A stretch of DNA of 64,000 nt from Marispirochaeta sp963667435 (GCA_963667435.1 OY763414.1:1674001-1738000); one strand, 5' to 3'; numbered from the stretch's first letter, positions 50,438-59,547 are shown. Made by a program: numbers and translations. The notes: generated by a model from the sequence alone, not told the origin.

Positions 50438-52234
50438 CTACCGTGAGATTTCCGGACTATCTGCGTTCAACAGATCATGAATTGACTGGGGATTTTCCTC
50501 AAACTCCACAAAACGCTTAATCCGTAGAAATACCTCCTGATTCTCCAGGAAAATATCCACAATCTGAGGATCAAAATGACGACCGCGCTCCTTGCTGATC
50601 ATCTCCACCGCCGTCTCGTGGCTTAATGGCTGCTTATAAGGTCGTTCACTGGTAAGGGCATCGTACACATCCGCTAAAGCAACAATCCGGGCGGAAAGCG
50701 GTATTTCCTGCCCCTTTTTACCCTCAGGATATCCCTTCCCGTCCCAGCGCTCATGGTGTGAATAGGCAACCTCCTTACCGATGGTAAGAAAGGAATCCAT
50801 CTTCATCTGGGCTTCCACATCACGAAGAGCCTCTCCGCCAAGCACGACATGCTCCTGGATTTTCTTATACTCCAGATCGGAAAGAGGGCCGTCCTTCAGC
50901 AGAATCTGATCCTCAATGCCGACCTTTCCTACATCATGAAGAATGGCGGAAATATAAAGATCCTCCAGATATTCGTCGGTAATGTATTCTTTATACTGGG
51001 GCAGCTCCCGGAGTTTAAGCGCAAGAATACGGGTGAATTCCCGAATACGCTCAAGATGCTTTCCGGTACTCTTGTCCCTGTACTCGGTCAGCTTGGCAAA
51101 ACCCATTATTGCCGCCGCTTGTGTTTCCCGCAGGCTGGAGATTGTCTCCTTAAGTTTGTGTTCCAGGTTTCTGCGTTCCGTAAGGTCCTTCTCCACAATA
51201 GAATAGGCAACCAGCTCTCCGGAAGAGTCAGTAACCCTGGAATAGATGGCATAGGTATAGCGGATCTCCCCATTGCTGCATTTTCTGGCAGCCTCGGACT
51301 CTATATAGCGGCCGTCATTACGCTCGATTATTGAGGTAAGCCGATTGAAAGAGGGGGTATCCTTGCCCACCCTGAAAATTGAATCGTAATGCTGCCCGAG
51401 AATATCTCCCCATTCGTACCCGTATATCTTTTCTGCGGCACTGTTCATATTCAGGACCTGCCCGTAGGGATCCACAATAATTATGGAAGAAAGAATAGTC
51501 TCAAAAAGAGTAGTGAAATTCTTCTCTGAAAGCATCAGCCGTGATTCGATGTTCTTAACATAGGAGAGATCCTTCAAATGCGTCGTATATCCTGCAATGG
51601 TTCCATCGGGATTATGATTAAGCCAGGAGGTTTCCAGCACATGCTTAAGAGCACCGTCCACAGTAAAAATTGAAGCTTCATAATCACGGCACATTGAGTA
51701 GGTGTTAAGACACTCAAGCTTCTCCTGAAGTTCCTCAGGATCGGCATACATTTTCTCCACAGTCCCGGGTACCGACTGAAGCGAACAACCGAGAAAATCA
51801 CAGAAACCCGGATTTACCGAAAGAATCCTTCCCTGCAGATCTGCAGTAAAAAACGCTTCCTGGAGATTATTAAACAGATCATCGTAGAGCTCACGATAGC
51901 TGCCCCTGTCTCCTTTTTCCGGTTTCCTGTCCGGAGAAAGCGCAACAAGCGTATAGGTTCCATCCTGGGACTGGACCGAGAAGGAATTGAGAATAAAGCG
52001 CCTCGCTTCATTGCTGACCGTAGGAATAGTTACTGGCTTCTTCGTCTCCTCTCCGGCAACAATACCGAGATATGACAGAAACTCTTCTCTCCGGGTAAAG
52101 ATATCCATACTTCGCCACCCGGTAATAGAGAGCAGTATCTCGTTAAAAAAGAGGATTTCTTCGGAATTGTCCAGGATCAGGAACCCTTCCGAAATTTCTT
52201 CAATAATTTTAATCAGAACACCGGAGAAAAAAAT
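50438..52234 (-). CDS. PAS-PAS-PAS-HD-GYP protein, predicted cyclic-di-GMP phosphodiesterase
   Basis: 556 residues from the ATG at 52108, but the reading frame is open upstream and codes for 42 more residues that look like the missing front of a PAS domain (EEISEGFLILDNSEEILFFN). A strong AGGGAGG (52241-52247) points to a start near an ATT codon at 52234, used here as the 5' limit (598 residues). Two further PAS domains (about 110-225 and 230-355 of the long form) and an HD-GYP domain with ILHDVGKVGIEDQILLKDG and HHERWDGKGYP follow. It should hydrolyse cyclic di-GMP in response to a PAS-sensed signal. No response-regulator domain and no membrane helix. The exact N-terminus is uncertain. Confidence 0.85.
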   Translation of the reverse strand: MFFSGVLIKIIEEISEGFLILDNSEEILFFNEILLSITGWRSMDIFTRREEFLSYLGIVAGEETKKPVTIPTVSNEARRFILNSFSVQSQDGTYTLVALSPDRKPEKGDRGSYRELYDDLFNNLQEAFFTADLQGRILSVNPGFCDFLGCSLQSVPGTVEKMYADPEELQEKLECLNTYSMCRDYEASIFTVDGALKHVLETSWLNHNPDGTIAGYTTHLKDLSYVKNIESRLMLSEKNFTTLFETILSSIIIVDPYGQVLNMNSAAEKIYGYEWGDILGQHYDSIFRVGKDTPSFNRLTSIIERNDGRYIESEAARKCSNGEIRYTYAIYSRVTDSSGELVAYSIVEKDLTERRNLEHKLKETISSLRETQAAAIMGFAKLTEYRDKSTGKHLERIREFTRILALKLRELPQYKEYITDEYLEDLYISAILHDVGKVGIEDQILLKDGPLSDLEYKKIQEHVVLGGEALRDVEAQMKMDSFLTIGKEVAYSHHERWDGKGYPEGKKGQEIPLSARIVALADVYDALTSERPYKQPLSHETAVEMISKERGRHFDPQIVDIFLENQEVFLRIKRFVEFEENPQSIHDLLNADSPEISR

Positions 52235-52316
52235 AGTGTGCCTCCCTACTTCTGCTCCCCATTATTATCGGTAAAGATCAGAAGAACTCCACTCTTTCAT
52301 GGATGAGGAATTTGAC

Positions 52317-52344
52317 TTGACCTGAAAAATAATGCGACTACAAT
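52317..52344 (+). promoter_or_regulatory. Promoter of the OmpA-like gene, leaderless type
   Basis: TTGACC (52317-52322), 16-nt spacer, TACAAT (52339-52344). The GTG start is at 52352, 7 nt after the -10 box, so the mRNA would start at or next to the start codon. An overlapping TTGACT is at 52312-52317. Confidence 0.6.
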
Positions 52345-52351
52345 AGTATAT

Positions 52352-53311
52352 GTGGATAGTCAATTATATGTACAAATAGAAAATAAAAGTCTGATTCCAT
52401 TCTTTGACCTCGCAAAGGATGTCAGCCGCAGCCTTACATTAACCACCATTAAAGACTACCAGCGTAAGGCAATTGTCACAATATACAGCAGGAATCCTGA
52501 CGGATCCAACCGCAAATTAAGGCAGTTCAGCCTGGATCCTATTCCCCCGGCACCGGCAGGGGAACCGAAGATAGGATTGCGAACACGAAAAAGCGGTGCA
52601 AGAACAGCAGAATTAACCCTCAGCCTCAACAGGAAATTTATCGCCGGAGGAAGTGTAAAACTTCCCGGGGTCTTTCCCTGGAAGCCTGTTCTGCTCATTC
52701 TCCTGCTCATTCTCCTTCTAACAGGCGCAGGATGGGGAATAATGCGACTTGCAGCATCTGCAGGGACACCAGCTGCTGCAACCGGGCAGGTAAGTAAAGA
52801 GCCGGCAACCCCGACTCCGAAAGCTGCTCCCGCCGCTTCGCCAGCACCAGCACCAGCACCAGAGATTACCCCGGCACCGACAGCGATATCATCGCCGGAA
52901 TCCGGGGGCGCAAAGGCTGTACAGGTAGCGCCGGAACCCGTCCCCCCGCCGGAACCAAGGCCCCTTGTTCCTCCTTCAGCAGTAAAGAAAACCATCTATT
53001 TTACTCCTGACAGCGCCGTACTTACCGCTGATGCCAGAAGAATTTTATCGACCCTGATCCCGGAATTGAAAAAGTATCCCGACACAGGAATAGAGATTTC
53101 AGGCCACTGTGCTCCCCATGGAACCGAACAGGGAAGACAGGAACTCTCCCTTATGAGGGCTGAAGCGGTTGCCTCCTATCTGAAACAAAACGGACTCACT
53201 GTAGACAAAGTATCCGGCCTGGGCGCCCGTTTTCCCGCAACTAATGATCTGGAACAGCAGAACCTCAACCGCAGAGTTGAAATCTTACAGCAGGACAAGC
53301 AGAGGGAGTAG
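52352..53311 (+). CDS. OmpA-domain envelope protein with Hsp70 substrate-domain-like N-terminus
   Basis: 319 residues from a GTG. Residues 1-95 resemble the beta-sandwich peptide-binding domain of DnaK: NKSLIPFFDLAKDVSRSL (DnaK: PLIPRNTTIPTKKS), KAIVTIYSRNPDG, and especially QFSLDPIPPAPAGEPKI (59-74), where DnaK has the hallmark F-L-GIPPAP-G-P-I. A membrane helix (about 111-131) follows, then a Pro/Ala-rich linker of about 80 residues, and an OmpA peptidoglycan-binding domain (about 215-315, ISGHCAPHGTEQGRQELSLMRA). The topology puts the Hsp70-like part in the cytoplasm and the OmpA part in the periplasm. It is co-transcribed with the glycosyltransferase starting 5 nt later. The function is not known. 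Confidence 0.85.
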   Translation: MDSQLYVQIENKSLIPFFDLAKDVSRSLTLTTIKDYQRKAIVTIYSRNPDGSNRKLRQFSLDPIPPAPAGEPKIGLRTRKSGARTAELTLSLNRKFIAGGSVKLPGVFPWKPVLLILLLILLLTGAGWGIMRLAASAGTPAAATGQVSKEPATPTPKAAPAASPAPAPAPEITPAPTAISSPESGGAKAVQVAPEPVPPPEPRPLVPPSAVKKTIYFTPDSAVLTADARRILSTLIPELKKYPDTGIEISGHCAPHGTEQGRQELSLMRAEAVASYLKQNGLTVDKVSGLGARFPATNDLEQQNLNRRVEILQQDKQRE

Positions 53312-53315
53312 GAGC

Positions 53316-54569
53316 ATGAAGAAAAACATCGGATTTATCTCTTTCAGGATTTCCGGAACCGACGGAGTATCCCTGGAGACAAAAAAGTGGGCTGCAGTAC
53401 TGGAACGGATGGGACACAACTGCTTCTATATGGCTGGAGAGGTTGATACCCCCCCGGAAGCCTCCTATGTTGCCATAGAGTCTCATTTCCAGACTCGCGA
53501 GATCAAGGATCTCTATGACGGATGCTTCAACAATACCCGGCGCCCCCAGGCCCTGACCCGAAAACTTCACCTGTACCGGGAACGACTCAAGGAAGAGATC
53601 TACACTTTCCTGAAGAAATTTTCCATCGATGTGCTGGTACCGGAAAATACTCTCACCATTCCCTTGAACATTCCCCTGGGAATGGCAATTACCGAAGTGA
53701 TCGCCGAAAGCGGAATTCCCACTATTGCCCATCATCATGATTTTTTCTGGGAGCGAAAACGATTCCTGCGTAACTGCGTCTGGGATTATTTCAACTCCTG
53801 CTACCCGCCGCATCTTACCAATATTCAGCATGTTGTAATCAACTCATCCGGACAGAACCAGCTGGCCCTGCGAACGGGAATCAACTCAACCCTTATTCCC
53901 AATGTCATGGATTATGCAACGCCGGCACCGGGTATCGACGACTGGAACAGGGACGTACGCAAGGTTTTTAAAATTGATGACGATGAACTGCTTATCCTGC
54001 AGCCCACACGGGTTGTGCAGCGCAAGGGCATAGAGCACGCCATCGAGCTTGTCGCCCGGCTTGAGAGAAAAGCTGCCCTGGTAATATCCCACGCCTCCGG
54101 GGATGAAGGCTACGAGTACCAGAAACGAGTTGAAGATTTTGCATCCCTCATGAAAATACGGGCCATATTTGTTGACGACTTGATCACCGAGAGCAGAACA
54201 CATACTGAAGACGGCCGCAAAACCTACACCCTCTACGATGTCTATCCGTACGCGGACCTGGTTACCTATCCTTCAATTTTTGAAGGATTTGGAAACGCCT
54301 TCCTGGAAGCGGTATACTTCAAACGCCCCATCATGGTAAACAACTACTCCATCTATTCTCACGACATCAAGCCCAAAGGATTTGATGTAATAGAAATGGA
54401 TGAGTTTCTGTCCGACGATATTGTTGAGTACACCCGCAGGGTGCTGGACGATCCGGAAAGAATGAAAACCATGGCGGATAAAAATTATGAGATCGCCAGA
54501 AAATTCTACAGCTACGAAATGGTTGAAGAAGCCCTGCACTTCCTGTTAAAGAACTTCTTCGGCCAGTAG
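53316..54569 (+). CDS. Glycosyltransferase, GT4-like
   Basis: 417 residues from the ATG at 53316; GGAG of the spacer lies upstream, 5 nt after the OmpA-like stop. Two Rossmann halves: FISFRISGTDGVSLETKKWA (sugar-acceptor half) and ILQPTRVVQRKGIEHAIELV (nucleotide-sugar half), with the retaining EX7E motif in FEGFGNAFLEAV. It transfers a sugar from a nucleotide donor. With the phosphorylase and the second glycosyltransferase downstream it may belong to compatible-solute or envelope glycan metabolism; the product cannot be told. Confidence 0.88.
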   Translation: MKKNIGFISFRISGTDGVSLETKKWAAVLERMGHNCFYMAGEVDTPPEASYVAIESHFQTREIKDLYDGCFNNTRRPQALTRKLHLYRERLKEEIYTFLKKFSIDVLVPENTLTIPLNIPLGMAITEVIAESGIPTIAHHHDFFWERKRFLRNCVWDYFNSCYPPHLTNIQHVVINSSGQNQLALRTGINSTLIPNVMDYATPAPGIDDWNRDVRKVFKIDDDELLILQPTRVVQRKGIEHAIELVARLERKAALVISHASGDEGYEYQKRVEDFASLMKIRAIFVDDLITESRTHTEDGRKTYTLYDVYPYADLVTYPSIFEGFGNAFLEAVYFKRPIMVNNYSIYSHDIKPKGFDVIEMDEFLSDDIVEYTRRVLDDPERMKTMADKNYEIARKFYSYEMVEEALHFLLKNFFGQ

Positions 54570-54581
54570 GGTTACAGATTT

Positions 54582-56303
54582 TCAGACATTCAGCCAGAGG
54601 ACCTGGTAGGCCGCGAGAGAAATACAGCCCTGCTCCACCATAACTCTGCTTCCTCCTACAAGATCATCCGCCTTCTCTGCAATGCCGGAGGCTGGATCAA
54701 CCTTCCACACAACCGGTGAATCACTTACATTTACCAGACAGACTATCCTGCCTTCGTTTCCACCGTCTCCCCGGGAAACAGCAAAAACCGGCCCTTCCGC
54801 CTCAAGAATATGGAACGACGAGGAAGGATCAAAGGCCTTCAATCCCCGTCGTATAGTCAGCAGCCTGGTATAATAGCTGAAGATTCGGCTCCGCAGACAG
54901 CCTTTGTGATCAAGTTCATCACTTACAGTTTCCAGATCCAGCTTCTGACGGTTTATGCTGCGGTTCATACCGGTCAGCTCCATGCCTTCAGTCCAGTTCC
55001 CCGACCCGATCAGGCTGTGAACATATATTCCGGGGACTCCGGGCATTATTAGCAGAATTGACTGACTGGCAATGAACTTCTCGGCCTTCAGTTCAGGATC
55101 TTCAACATAACCAACAACGGCATCGCAGTAGTTGATATTCATCTCGTACGGAATTTTTCCCGTTGCCGTCGCCTTATAGGAGACCCGGCCTCCCCGTTCT
55201 TCAACACTGGCAAGGAGTCCCTCCAGTTCCGCTTCCGTCAAAATACCGTGAGCCGGGGTAACACCCACTCCATCGTGGGAAGCCATGAAATTGAAGTAGG
55301 TGGTTTTCCCGTCCACCGGCGGCAGTGTAGCCGCCCAGTCCCGCAGATGTCCCGCATCCTGACGCAGGAAAGCATCCAGAGTCAGGGGAGGCAGACTGAA
55401 CTGATAGATCATCTGAGCCTCATCTTCGCCGTCACCAAAATAAGAGATATTCTCCTTATGAGGGACATTGGTTTCCGTAAGAATCAGAACCCAGGGTACA
55501 TACTGTTTAACAACTTCCCGGAAAAGTTTTACCACCGCGTGGGTTTTGGGATGGTGCAGACAGGAGTGGCCAATCTCCTTCCAGAGGTAGGCTATGGCAT
55601 CCAGCCTGATAATCTGAACCCCCATTTCCACATGAAACAGGAAGATATCCACCATTTCGATCAGTACCTGCGGATTGGCAAAATTAAGATCCACCTGGTC
55701 TGCAGAAAAAGTGGTCCAGACATGCCGGACTCCGGATTCGGTTTCAAAAGGAGTAAGCAGAGGCAGCGCTCTGGGGCGGACAACCATGGAGAGATCCGTT
55801 TCCGGATCTTCGGTAATAAAGAAGTCCCGATACTCCTCCTCATTCCTCAGAAATGCCTGAAACCACTCATGGGAAGCGGAGCAGTGATTTAAAACCAGAT
55901 CAGACATAAGACGAAAGGATGCACCAATGGAAGAAACTTCGGACCAGTCACCCCAGCCTTCATGCACCGCCTTGTAGTCGGATATTGAGAACCCGTCATC
56001 CGATGTATAGGGAAAAAAAGGCAGAATATGTATACCCGACATACAGCCGGAAAGTCGTTTTCCGGCGAACTCTTCCAGACACTGCAGAGAGGGTCTTGCC
56101 TGATCCTGAAATTGATCGCCGTAGGTAATCATAAAAGCATCCCGCTGATCCAGAGGAAGAGATCCTTTAACCCGGCTGGCTGGAGGATGAATTCCGGATA
56201 CCCGGGCTTCAATACGGGATAAAAGCCTGGATAGTAACGGAGCCGCCTGTTCCTTTCCGTAGATAAAGCCCAACAGTTCCCGCATATTGTCAGTTTTAGC
56301 CAT
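54582..56303 (-). CDS. GH13_18 phosphorylase, glucosylglycerate/sucrose phosphorylase-like
   Basis: 573 residues. TIM-barrel GH13 enzyme of the sucrose-phosphorylase subfamily: HILPFFPYTSDDGFSISDY near the N-terminus, nucleophile Asp235 in IIRLDAIAYLWKEIG, acid/base Glu277 in LILTETNVPH and Asp344 in FMASHDGVG. The stretch RLDAIAYLWKEIGHSCLHHPKTH (seen as its two halves) is closest in my memory to E. coli YcjM, a glucosylglycerate phosphorylase, rather than to true sucrose phosphorylases. It would split a glucoside with phosphate to give glucose-1-phosphate. It is convergent with the glycosyltransferase at 53316-54569 and divergent from that at 56497. Confidence 0.87.
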   Translation of the reverse strand: MAKTDNMRELLGFIYGKEQAAPLLSRLLSRIEARVSGIHPPASRVKGSLPLDQRDAFMITYGDQFQDQARPSLQCLEEFAGKRLSGCMSGIHILPFFPYTSDDGFSISDYKAVHEGWGDWSEVSSIGASFRLMSDLVLNHCSASHEWFQAFLRNEEEYRDFFITEDPETDLSMVVRPRALPLLTPFETESGVRHVWTTFSADQVDLNFANPQVLIEMVDIFLFHVEMGVQIIRLDAIAYLWKEIGHSCLHHPKTHAVVKLFREVVKQYVPWVLILTETNVPHKENISYFGDGEDEAQMIYQFSLPPLTLDAFLRQDAGHLRDWAATLPPVDGKTTYFNFMASHDGVGVTPAHGILTEAELEGLLASVEERGGRVSYKATATGKIPYEMNINYCDAVVGYVEDPELKAEKFIASQSILLIMPGVPGIYVHSLIGSGNWTEGMELTGMNRSINRQKLDLETVSDELDHKGCLRSRIFSYYTRLLTIRRGLKAFDPSSSFHILEAEGPVFAVSRGDGGNEGRIVCLVNVSDSPVVWKVDPASGIAEKADDLVGGSRVMVEQGCISLAAYQVLWLNV

Positions 56304-56353
56304 TCCGGTTCCTCCTCTTACCTATTACAGTAGGGTCCGAGCCGCCATTTTGC

Positions 56354-56442
56354 AAGTCTTTATAAAAAATCGGTTTCCTCCACTTTCACATTGCTCAATG
56401 CAAGTCCGCGCACCTGCCGCCGCTTAGGAAGTCTTTATAAAA
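56354..56442. repeat. Pair of 14-nt direct repeats in the promoter region between phosphorylase and glycosyltransferase
   Basis: AAGTCTTTATAAAA occurs at 56354-56367 and again at 56429-56442, 75 nt apart, in the 193-nt divergent spacer. Each copy contains a TATAAA-like box, so they may be twin promoter elements or activator sites for the two divergent genes. Confidence 0.5.
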
Positions 56443-56496
56443 TCTCATGTTCACAGTAGTATCAACAGACATATGCAGCACAGTGCGGAGTAAATC

Positions 56497-58074
56497 ATGA
56501 TTCAGGCCGTAACCATCTTCCATTACCACCTGCTTCCGGGAGGTGTCACCAGTGTCATCAGCCTTGCCTGCGAGGCCCTTGCCCGTTACATGCCGGAACT
56601 GAAAAAGATTACTCTGGCCACAGGAACCCGGGAAAACCTTCCCGAAACAGCGGAAGCCATCCGCAAAAACATTGCAGGATTCAACCTCAAGCTAAATACC
56701 GCGGTACTTGAAGAAATCGGCTACGTCAGCGGCATGCCCTCCGCCCCTTCGGTAAAGGAGATAAAGCATCATCTTCAGCACTTTGCAGGAAGCCTCTGGT
56801 GGATACACAACTATCACCTTGGAAAAAATCCCCAGTTTACCCAGGCCCTGTTAGAGTTGTTAGAGGAAAACCCGCACCAGCAGGTTCTTTTTCATATTCA
56901 TGATTTTCCTGAATGTGCCCGCTACGAAAACCTGCAGCGACTGAAGAGTAACCTTACCAAAAACCCCTATCCCAGAGGCAGGAACGTCCGTTATGCCCTG
57001 ATTAACCGGCGGGATCTAAACCTGATGATACAGTCCGGGCTGCCGCGGGAAGACCTGTTTCTGCTTAATAATCCAGTAAGAAAAAGCTCCCCTGCCGATT
57101 CAGAACCGCCGGACACCGGAAAAATCCGCCGGATCCTATCCGAGAAATTCCCGGACAGGGGCTGCTATACCCCGGAGGGGCTCCACCTGTTTTACCCGGT
57201 CAGGACTATTCGCCGGAAGAATATTCTGGAAGCGGGAGTCTGGACCAGACTGGCAGGGGCATACAGTAGTGAACCGGTAAATCTGATTGTTACCCTGCCG
57301 GGGGTTTCCACAGCCGAGCGGCATTACTCCGACACAGTGGAACAGATATTCAGGGAGGGGCTCATTCCAGGACTCTGGGGAATCGGCCGGCACCTCGATG
57401 CTGCAGGAGTCTCCTTTACCGGATTGGGAAAATCCTGCGATATGATGGTGGCAAGTTCCGTACAGGAGGGATTCGGCTATCTCTTTGTTGAGGCCCTCCA
57501 GTGGGGCCTGCCTCTTTTTGCCCGTGATCTTGATATCCTTGAAGGAATCCGGGACCTTTTTGACCCCGTCTCGAGCAGGTTCTACTCTGAGTTGAAGATT
57601 CCCGCCAGTCCCGCCCGGGCAGAGAAGCTCCGGATTCAATACCGGCAGAAACTCGAAAGAACCGCAGAGCACCTGCCGCCGGAAGCAGGAGAGGTGCTGG
57701 AACGAGAGATAGAGCAGACTGGTAAAGAGGGAAACATCGACTTCTCTCTGCTGAGCGTTTCAGAACAGACCGAGGTTCTGCAGCAATTGGAGAGTCCGGG
57801 ATTTTTAGAGGAGACTCTGATGTTGAATCAGAAGGGGCTGGCGGATTTCAATGAAATTCTCGGCAACAGCCCGGATTCAGCCATGGTTAAACGGGCGGAA
57901 GAACAGTTCAGTTTCAACAATTTCGCTAAAAAAACCGGTGAGATTTTCCAGTCATACCAGGAAGCCGGACAAAGAGGACCAGCACAACAGGAGAGCCCGC
58001 AGACAAGTCTGATAGAAGCTTTCGCCCGGCTGAAATTCATGCTTCTTCTGTACGATTACAACGGAGAAACCTGA
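56497..58074 (+). CDS. Glycosyltransferase-like protein (GT-B fold)
   Basis: 525 residues. The N-terminus FHYHLLPGGVTSVISLACEAL is the opening of a GT-B glycosyltransferase, and VQEGFGYLFVEALQWGLPLFARD has the EX7E donor-site motif of GT4-type enzymes. An extra C-terminal helical part of about 110 residues, rich in Glu and Gln, is not typical of the family. Product unknown; adjacency to the GH13_18 phosphorylase suggests a glucoside made and recycled locally. A weak ribosome site (GGAGTAA) precedes the ATG. Confidence 0.75.
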   Translation: MIQAVTIFHYHLLPGGVTSVISLACEALARYMPELKKITLATGTRENLPETAEAIRKNIAGFNLKLNTAVLEEIGYVSGMPSAPSVKEIKHHLQHFAGSLWWIHNYHLGKNPQFTQALLELLEENPHQQVLFHIHDFPECARYENLQRLKSNLTKNPYPRGRNVRYALINRRDLNLMIQSGLPREDLFLLNNPVRKSSPADSEPPDTGKIRRILSEKFPDRGCYTPEGLHLFYPVRTIRRKNILEAGVWTRLAGAYSSEPVNLIVTLPGVSTAERHYSDTVEQIFREGLIPGLWGIGRHLDAAGVSFTGLGKSCDMMVASSVQEGFGYLFVEALQWGLPLFARDLDILEGIRDLFDPVSSRFYSELKIPASPARAEKLRIQYRQKLERTAEHLPPEAGEVLEREIEQTGKEGNIDFSLLSVSEQTEVLQQLESPGFLEETLMLNQKGLADFNEILGNSPDSAMVKRAEEQFSFNNFAKKTGEIFQSYQEAGQRGPAQQESPQTSLIEAFARLKFMLLLYDYNGET

Positions 58075-58079
58075 TCCCG

Positions 58080-58979
58080 TCACGGATAGAGCTCGGCTAA
58101 AAGACTCCTCAGACTCCTTACCCCTTCTGAAAGCAGGGGCTTACGGGAATAAATAAACGCTCCCCTCCTTGTTTCAGGCTTCTTATGGGCAGGGTTTACT
58201 GCAAGCACCGCAACTGTTTCGCTTTCGTCCGTCTCAAGTACAGTTGCAGGCAGAAACCCAACACCAAGCCCGGCTGCGACAAAACGGCGTATACCCTCGG
58301 GATTAGAGGATATATATACCGGCGACCAGTCCGCCGGAGGCGCAAGCCACTGGTTCAGCGTCTGCCCGGCGGTGCTCTGGGCCGAGGGTGCGGCCAACGG
58401 CTCCCCAAGAAGCTCCCGGGGCCCCGGAGGGTTTCCCTTCAGCAGAGGAGATGAAGGCGCTGTCACAAACACGTCCTCGATTTCCATAAGCGGAACAAGC
58501 TCAAGATCCCGGGTATCCACAGGCAGAGTAACAAATCCTGCCTCCAGGCTGCCGGAACGGACCTGATCCACCACGGCACCGGAATGAAGGGTCTGGCACT
58601 GCAGCTGAAAATCGGGATAACGTTCTTTGAAACTGCGAAAAAGAGGAGTAAGATAATAACTGCCCAGGTCTTCCGGCGCAGCTACAAGGAGACTCCCGGC
58701 GGATTTTTCAAGGAGTCCGTACACGGCGCGTTCACCAAGCTTGAGAAGGCGGTAGGATTCACGCACATAGGAGTAGAGCTCCCTCCCAGTTTCAGTCAGC
58801 TCTACTCCTCGTGAACGTCGTCTGAAAAGCCGCACTCCGAATGCCTGCTCCAGGTTGCGGATGCTTTGACTCACCGCCGGCTGGCTTACGGACATATCCG
58901 TTGCCGCCCCCGAAACACTCCCTCGAAGAGCTACCTCGTAGAACACCTTATACCATTCAAAATCGATTGATCTTCTCAT
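58080..58979 (-). CDS. LysR-family transcriptional regulator
   Basis: 299 residues: winged helix (YEVALRGSVSGAATDMSVSQPAVSQSIRNLEQ) and a periplasmic-binding-like effector domain (SLLVAAPEDLGSYYLTPLF; FVAAGLGVGFLPATVL). It lies at the AT-rich divergent spacer shared with the cytidylyltransferase-like gene and converges on the glycosyltransferase. Its target is not evident. A very good promoter lies 26 nt upstream of the start codon. Confidence 0.92.
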   Translation of the reverse strand: MRRSIDFEWYKVFYEVALRGSVSGAATDMSVSQPAVSQSIRNLEQAFGVRLFRRRSRGVELTETGRELYSYVRESYRLLKLGERAVYGLLEKSAGSLLVAAPEDLGSYYLTPLFRSFKERYPDFQLQCQTLHSGAVVDQVRSGSLEAGFVTLPVDTRDLELVPLMEIEDVFVTAPSSPLLKGNPPGPRELLGEPLAAPSAQSTAGQTLNQWLAPPADWSPVYISSNPEGIRRFVAAGLGVGFLPATVLETDESETVAVLAVNPAHKKPETRRGAFIYSRKPLLSEGVRSLRSLLAELYP

Positions 58980-59004
58980 TGATATAAGTAATTTCTATAT
59001 TTGA

Positions 59005-59033
59005 ATTATATATATAAGTTTTAATTATATCAA
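59005..59033 (-). promoter_or_regulatory. Strong promoter of the LysR gene
   Basis: On the minus strand TTGATA (59028-59033), 17-nt spacer, TATAAT (59005-59010): 5 of 6 and 6 of 6 to consensus, in a very AT-rich tract. The leader is about 20 nt with no clear Shine-Dalgarno. Confidence 0.7.
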
Positions 59034-59115
59034 GTATAATTTTTCCTTATATGCCATTTCCCATCCGGGAGAGACACTTTTAAGGGAAGAGTCCCTGTGA
59101 TACAGTCGAATCAGC

Positions 59116-59547
59116 ATGAGTAACAGGAACGACAAACGGGTTCTGGTTTTCGGTACATTCGATCTGCTCCACGAAGGACACAGATACTTTCTCAATGAAG
59201 CGCGGCGCTTCGGCAACACCCTCATCGCAGTAATAGCGCGGGATGATTTTGTCCTGCGCAGGAAAGGACATCTGCCTTCCGCGCCAATGAACGAGAGAAT
59301 AAAGATATTAGAAAAAGCAGCCCTTGTGGATGAGGTTTATTCTGCGGATGAGACAATCGGAAGCTATCATATTCTGCGAACAGCCCTTCCGGATGTAATC
59401 TGTCTTGGATACGATCAGAAAGAACTGAAATCAAACCTGGAGACATGGCTGGAGGAGCATCACAAACCCCTGGAGATTCATGTGCTCCCCCCTTTCAGGG
59501 AAGATATGTATAAAACAACCCTGCTGCGCCGGAAAAACAATAAGTAG
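59116..59547 (+). CDS. Cytidylyltransferase/FAD-synthetase-like nucleotidyltransferase
   Basis: 143 residues, a stand-alone nucleotidyltransferase of the TagD/RibL size class. VFGTFDLLHEGHRYFL contains the HxGH-type active site (HEGH), and KGHLPSAPMNERIKIL (family form: K...ERxxx) and CLGYDQKELKSNLE follow. Such enzymes activate glycerol-3-phosphate, ethanolamine phosphate or FMN with a CTP or ATP. The aromatic and DQK context recalls archaeal-type FAD synthetase RibL, but the substrate is uncertain. Single gene; only a weak ribosome site. Confidence 0.75.
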   Translation: MSNRNDKRVLVFGTFDLLHEGHRYFLNEARRFGNTLIAVIARDDFVLRRKGHLPSAPMNERIKILEKAALVDEVYSADETIGSYHILRTALPDVICLGYDQKELKSNLETWLEEHHKPLEIHVLPPFREDMYKTTLLRRKNNK

